Below, in pieces: positions 61,932 to 64,000 of a DNA stretch of 64,000 nucleotides. The stretch comes from Pseudomonas triticicola (GTDB lineage: Bacteria; Pseudomonadota; Gammaproteobacteria; Pseudomonadales; Pseudomonadaceae): assembly GCF_019145375.1 (NCBI RefSeq), contig NZ_JAHSTX010000001.1, positions 4,675,501 to 4,739,500 on the forward strand, in the 5' to 3' direction. Within the stretch, counting starts at the first letter, position 1, and every line of letters begins with the position of its first letter. The translations under genes and the position numbers were made by a program. The notes beneath the pieces are model-generated. The model did not search any database and was not told the DNA's origin. It saw only the letters and a list, made by a program, of their open reading frames with translations.

Positions 61932-63407
61932 ATGAGCACTAGCGCAGCACAAGAGAAGAGCGCCGCCAGCGGCGAATACAGCATTCTCGACAGCATCATC
62001 GCCGAAACCCGTCTGACCCCGGACGACGAAGCCTACGACATCGCCAAGCGTGGCGTGTCGGCGTTCATCGAAGAGCTGCTCAAACCGCAGAACAACGGTG
62101 AGCCGGTCAAGAAAGCCATGGTTGACCGCATGATCGCCGAGATCGATGCCAAGCTCAGCCGTCAGATGGACGAGATCCTGCACCACCCGGATTTCCAGGC
62201 GCTGGAATCGTCGTGGCGTGGTCTGCAGTTGCTGGTCGACCGCACCAACTTCCGCGAAAACATCAAGATCGAAATCCTCAACGTCTCCAAAGAAGACCTG
62301 CTGGACGATTTCGAAGATTCGCCGGAAGTCATGCAGTCGGGCCTGTACAAGCACATCTACACCGCTGAATACGGCCAGTTCGGTGGTCAGCCGGTGGGCG
62401 CGATCATCGCCAACTACTACATGTCGCCAAGCTCGCCAGACGTCAAGCTGATGCAGTACGTGGCCAGCGTTTCGTGCATGTCCCACGCGCCGTTCATCGC
62501 TGCCGCCGGGCCGAAATTCTTCGGTCTGGAAAGCTTCACCGGCCTGCCGGATCTGAAAGATCTGAAAGACCACTTCGAAGGCCCGCAATTCGCCAAATGG
62601 CAGAGCTTCCGTACCTCGGAAGACTCGCGCTACGTTGGCCTGACCGTGCCGCGTTTCCTGCTGCGTAACCCGTACGATCCGGAAGAAAACCCGGTGAAAT
62701 CGTTCGTGTACAAGGAAACCGTTGCCAACAGCCATGAGCATTACCTGTGGGGCAACACCGCTTACGCCTTCGGCACCAAGCTGACCGACAGCTTCGCCAA
62801 ATTCCGCTGGTGCCCGAACATCATCGGCCCGCAGAGCGGTGGCGCGGTTGAAGACCTGCCTCTGCACCATTTCGAAAGCATGGGCGAAATCGAAACCAAG
62901 ATTCCTACTGAAGTATTGGTTTCCGACCGTCGTGAATACGAACTGGCCGAGGAAGGCTTCATCTCCCTGACCATGCGCAAAGGCTCCGACAACGCGGCGT
63001 TCTTCTCCGCAAGCTCAGTGCAGAAGCCGAAGTTCTTCGGCATCAGCGCAGAAGGCAAGGCGGCAGAGCTGAACTACAAGCTTGGCACCCAACTGCCGTA
63101 CATGATGATCGTCAACCGCCTGGCTCACTACTTGAAAGTGCTGCAGCGCGAGCAACTCGGTTCGTGGAAAGAGCGTACCGACCTCGAGCTGGAACTGAAC
63201 AAGTGGATCCGTCAGTACGTGGCCGACCAGGAAAACCCGAGCGCCGAAGTCCGTGGCCGTCGTCCGCTGCGCGCTGCGCAAGTGATCGTCAGCGACGTAG
63301 AAGGCGAGCCGGGCTGGTACCGCGTGAGCTTGAACGTGCGTCCGCACTTCAAGTACATGGGTGCCGATTTCACCCTGTCGCTGGTTGGCAAGCTGGACAA
63401 AGAGTAA
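61932..63407 (+). CDS. tssC: T6SS sheath large subunit TssC
   Basis: A 491-residue VipB/TssC. Typical segments are DEILHHPDFQALESSWRGLQ, LLVDRTNFRENIKIEILNVS, YGQFGGQPVGAIIANYYMS and WCPNIIGPQSGGAVEDLP. The C-terminal RRPLRAAQVIVSDVEGEPGW and YRVSLNVRPHFKYMGADFTL are the strongly conserved sheath strands. It begins 25 bp after tssB. tssE follows after 9 bp. Confidence 0.97.
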   Translation: MSTSAAQEKSAASGEYSILDSIIAETRLTPDDEAYDIAKRGVSAFIEELLKPQNNGEPVKKAMVDRMIAEIDAKLSRQMDEILHHPDFQALESSWRGLQLLVDRTNFRENIKIEILNVSKEDLLDDFEDSPEVMQSGLYKHIYTAEYGQFGGQPVGAIIANYYMSPSSPDVKLMQYVASVSCMSHAPFIAAAGPKFFGLESFTGLPDLKDLKDHFEGPQFAKWQSFRTSEDSRYVGLTVPRFLLRNPYDPEENPVKSFVYKETVANSHEHYLWGNTAYAFGTKLTDSFAKFRWCPNIIGPQSGGAVEDLPLHHFESMGEIETKIPTEVLVSDRREYELAEEGFISLTMRKGSDNAAFFSASSVQKPKFFGISAEGKAAELNYKLGTQLPYMMIVNRLAHYLKVLQREQLGSWKERTDLELELNKWIRQYVADQENPSAEVRGRRPLRAAQVIVSDVEGEPGWYRVSLNVRPHFKYMGADFTLSLVGKLDKE

Positions 63408-63416
63408 GAGCGACTC

Positions 63417-63824
63417 ATGGACGGATACGGCAGCCTGTTCGAACGCCTCAACGGCGACGCACAACTACGCAAGGGCAACAGCCTTGAGGCTTGCGCCATG
63501 GCGTCAGTGGCTGCCCATCTGGCCAAAATGCTCAGCACCCGGGCCGGCAGCGTGCAAACGCTGGCCGACTACGGGTTGCCCGATCTCAATGACATGCGTC
63601 TGAGCCTGCACGACTCCCTGAGTCAGGCACGTCTGGCTATCGAAAACTTCATCGAAGCCTACGAGCCACGCCTGAGCAATGTGCGTGTCATTTCCCTGCC
63701 GCGTGACCACGATCAACTTCGCCTGGCCTTCAGTATCGAAGGCCTGCTGGAAGTCGAGGGGTTCAAGCGTCAGGTCAGTTTCTCCGCGCGCCTGGATGGC
63801 AGCGGTCAAGTCAAGGTCACCTAA
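63417..63824 (+). CDS. tssE: T6SS baseplate protein TssE (gp25-like)
   Basis: A 135-residue gp25-like baseplate wedge protein. SLFERLNGDAQLRKGNSLEA is the N-terminal block. YGLPDLNDMRLSLHDSLSQA is the central helix region. IENFIEAYEPRLSNVRVISL carries the conserved EPRL that starts sheath nucleation. It lies 9 bp after tssC. The next gene is a PAAR protein 11 bp on. Confidence 0.95.
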   Translation: MDGYGSLFERLNGDAQLRKGNSLEACAMASVAAHLAKMLSTRAGSVQTLADYGLPDLNDMRLSLHDSLSQARLAIENFIEAYEPRLSNVRVISLPRDHDQLRLAFSIEGLLEVEGFKRQVSFSARLDGSGQVKVT

Positions 63825-63835
63825 GGAGATCCCCG

Positions 63836-64000
63836 ATGTCTGGCAAACCCGCAGCACGCGTATCCGACCCCACCGCTTGCCCGCTCCCCGGCCACGGCAC
63901 CAACCCGATCGCCGCCGGTTCCGGCGACGTGTTCTTCGACGGCCTCGCGGCCGCCCGTGAAGGCGATGCCTCTGCGTGTGGTGGTGCGTTGGTCGGCGAT
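63836..64000 (+). CDS. PAAR-domain spike-tip protein, cut by the window end
   Basis: The first 55 residues are visible. MSGKPAARVSDPTACPLPGH and GTNPIAAGSGDVFFDGLAAA match the PAAR cone fold that caps VgrG. Cys15 and His20 are among the usual zinc ligands. AAGGAG precedes the ATG. It sits directly behind tssE, inside the structural operon. Whether a toxin domain follows lies outside the window. Confidence 0.9.
   Translation, partial: MSGKPAARVSDPTACPLPGHGTNPIAAGSGDVFFDGLAAAREGDASACGGALVGD

Overview
The window reads as chromosomal DNA of a Pseudomonas, most likely of the P. fluorescens group. Evidence for this is the high-GC coding style, the many short palindromic intergenic repeats (the GTGGGAGCGAGCCTGCTCGC type and several others), an aspartase that looks nearly identical to the P. 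fluorescens enzyme as I remember it, and gene neighbourhoods familiar from Pseudomonas (pyc; aspA-purEK; pst-phoU-phoBR-ubiAC; rubredoxin-HU). No rRNA, tRNA, insertion sequence, prophage or CRISPR array was seen.

Layout. 1-4.6 kb: LysR regulator divergent from the two-subunit pyruvate carboxylase (pycA, pycB). 4.7-7 kb: an autotransporter. 7.2-9 kb: a HipA/HipB-type pair preceded by four evenly phased operator-like palindromes. 9-11.6 kb: amino-acid ABC binding protein and permease, divergent from a homocysteine S-methyltransferase. 11.7-15.2 kb: a PaiB-like FMN-binding protein with two GNAT acetyltransferases, divergent from a MocR/PdxR-type regulator. 15.1-19.7 kb: a 1534-residue DUF6543/dermonecrotic-toxin-like protein. 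19.8-23.2 kb: polyamine-binding protein, acetylpolyamine amidohydrolase-like enzyme and an AraC regulator. 23.4-29 kb: asparaginase, alanine/glycine symporter, aspartase and a LysR regulator. 29.2-31.3 kb: purE-purK behind a two-hairpin leader, then a small membrane protein. 31.3-35.2 kb: DUF3299 protein, hexose-6-phosphate mutarotase, thioesterase and an MFS transporter.

35.2-48.5 kb is the phosphate-starvation block: pstS, pstC, pstA, pstB, phoU, a CheY-like regulator, an M23 peptidase, a CorC-type protein, phoR and phoB. Good PHO boxes stand before pstS and pstC, and a weaker one before phoB. 48.6-52.6 kb: a small secreted protein, ubiA-ubiC, rubredoxin and its reductase, and an HU protein closed by a double hairpin. 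52.6-64 kb is type VI secretion (T6SS). On the minus strand lies a vgrG - DUF4123 chaperone - lipoprotein - lipase cassette in which every junction overlaps by 4 bp. Divergent to it is a structural operon, tssA-tssB-tssC-tssE, followed by a PAAR gene cut by the window end.

The signals I rate highest are the T6SS lipase/lipoprotein effector-immunity cassette, the 42/42/41-bp phased operator array before the inverted-order hipA-hipB pair, the DUF6543 giant, the purE leader, and the way one repeat family sits only inside operons.
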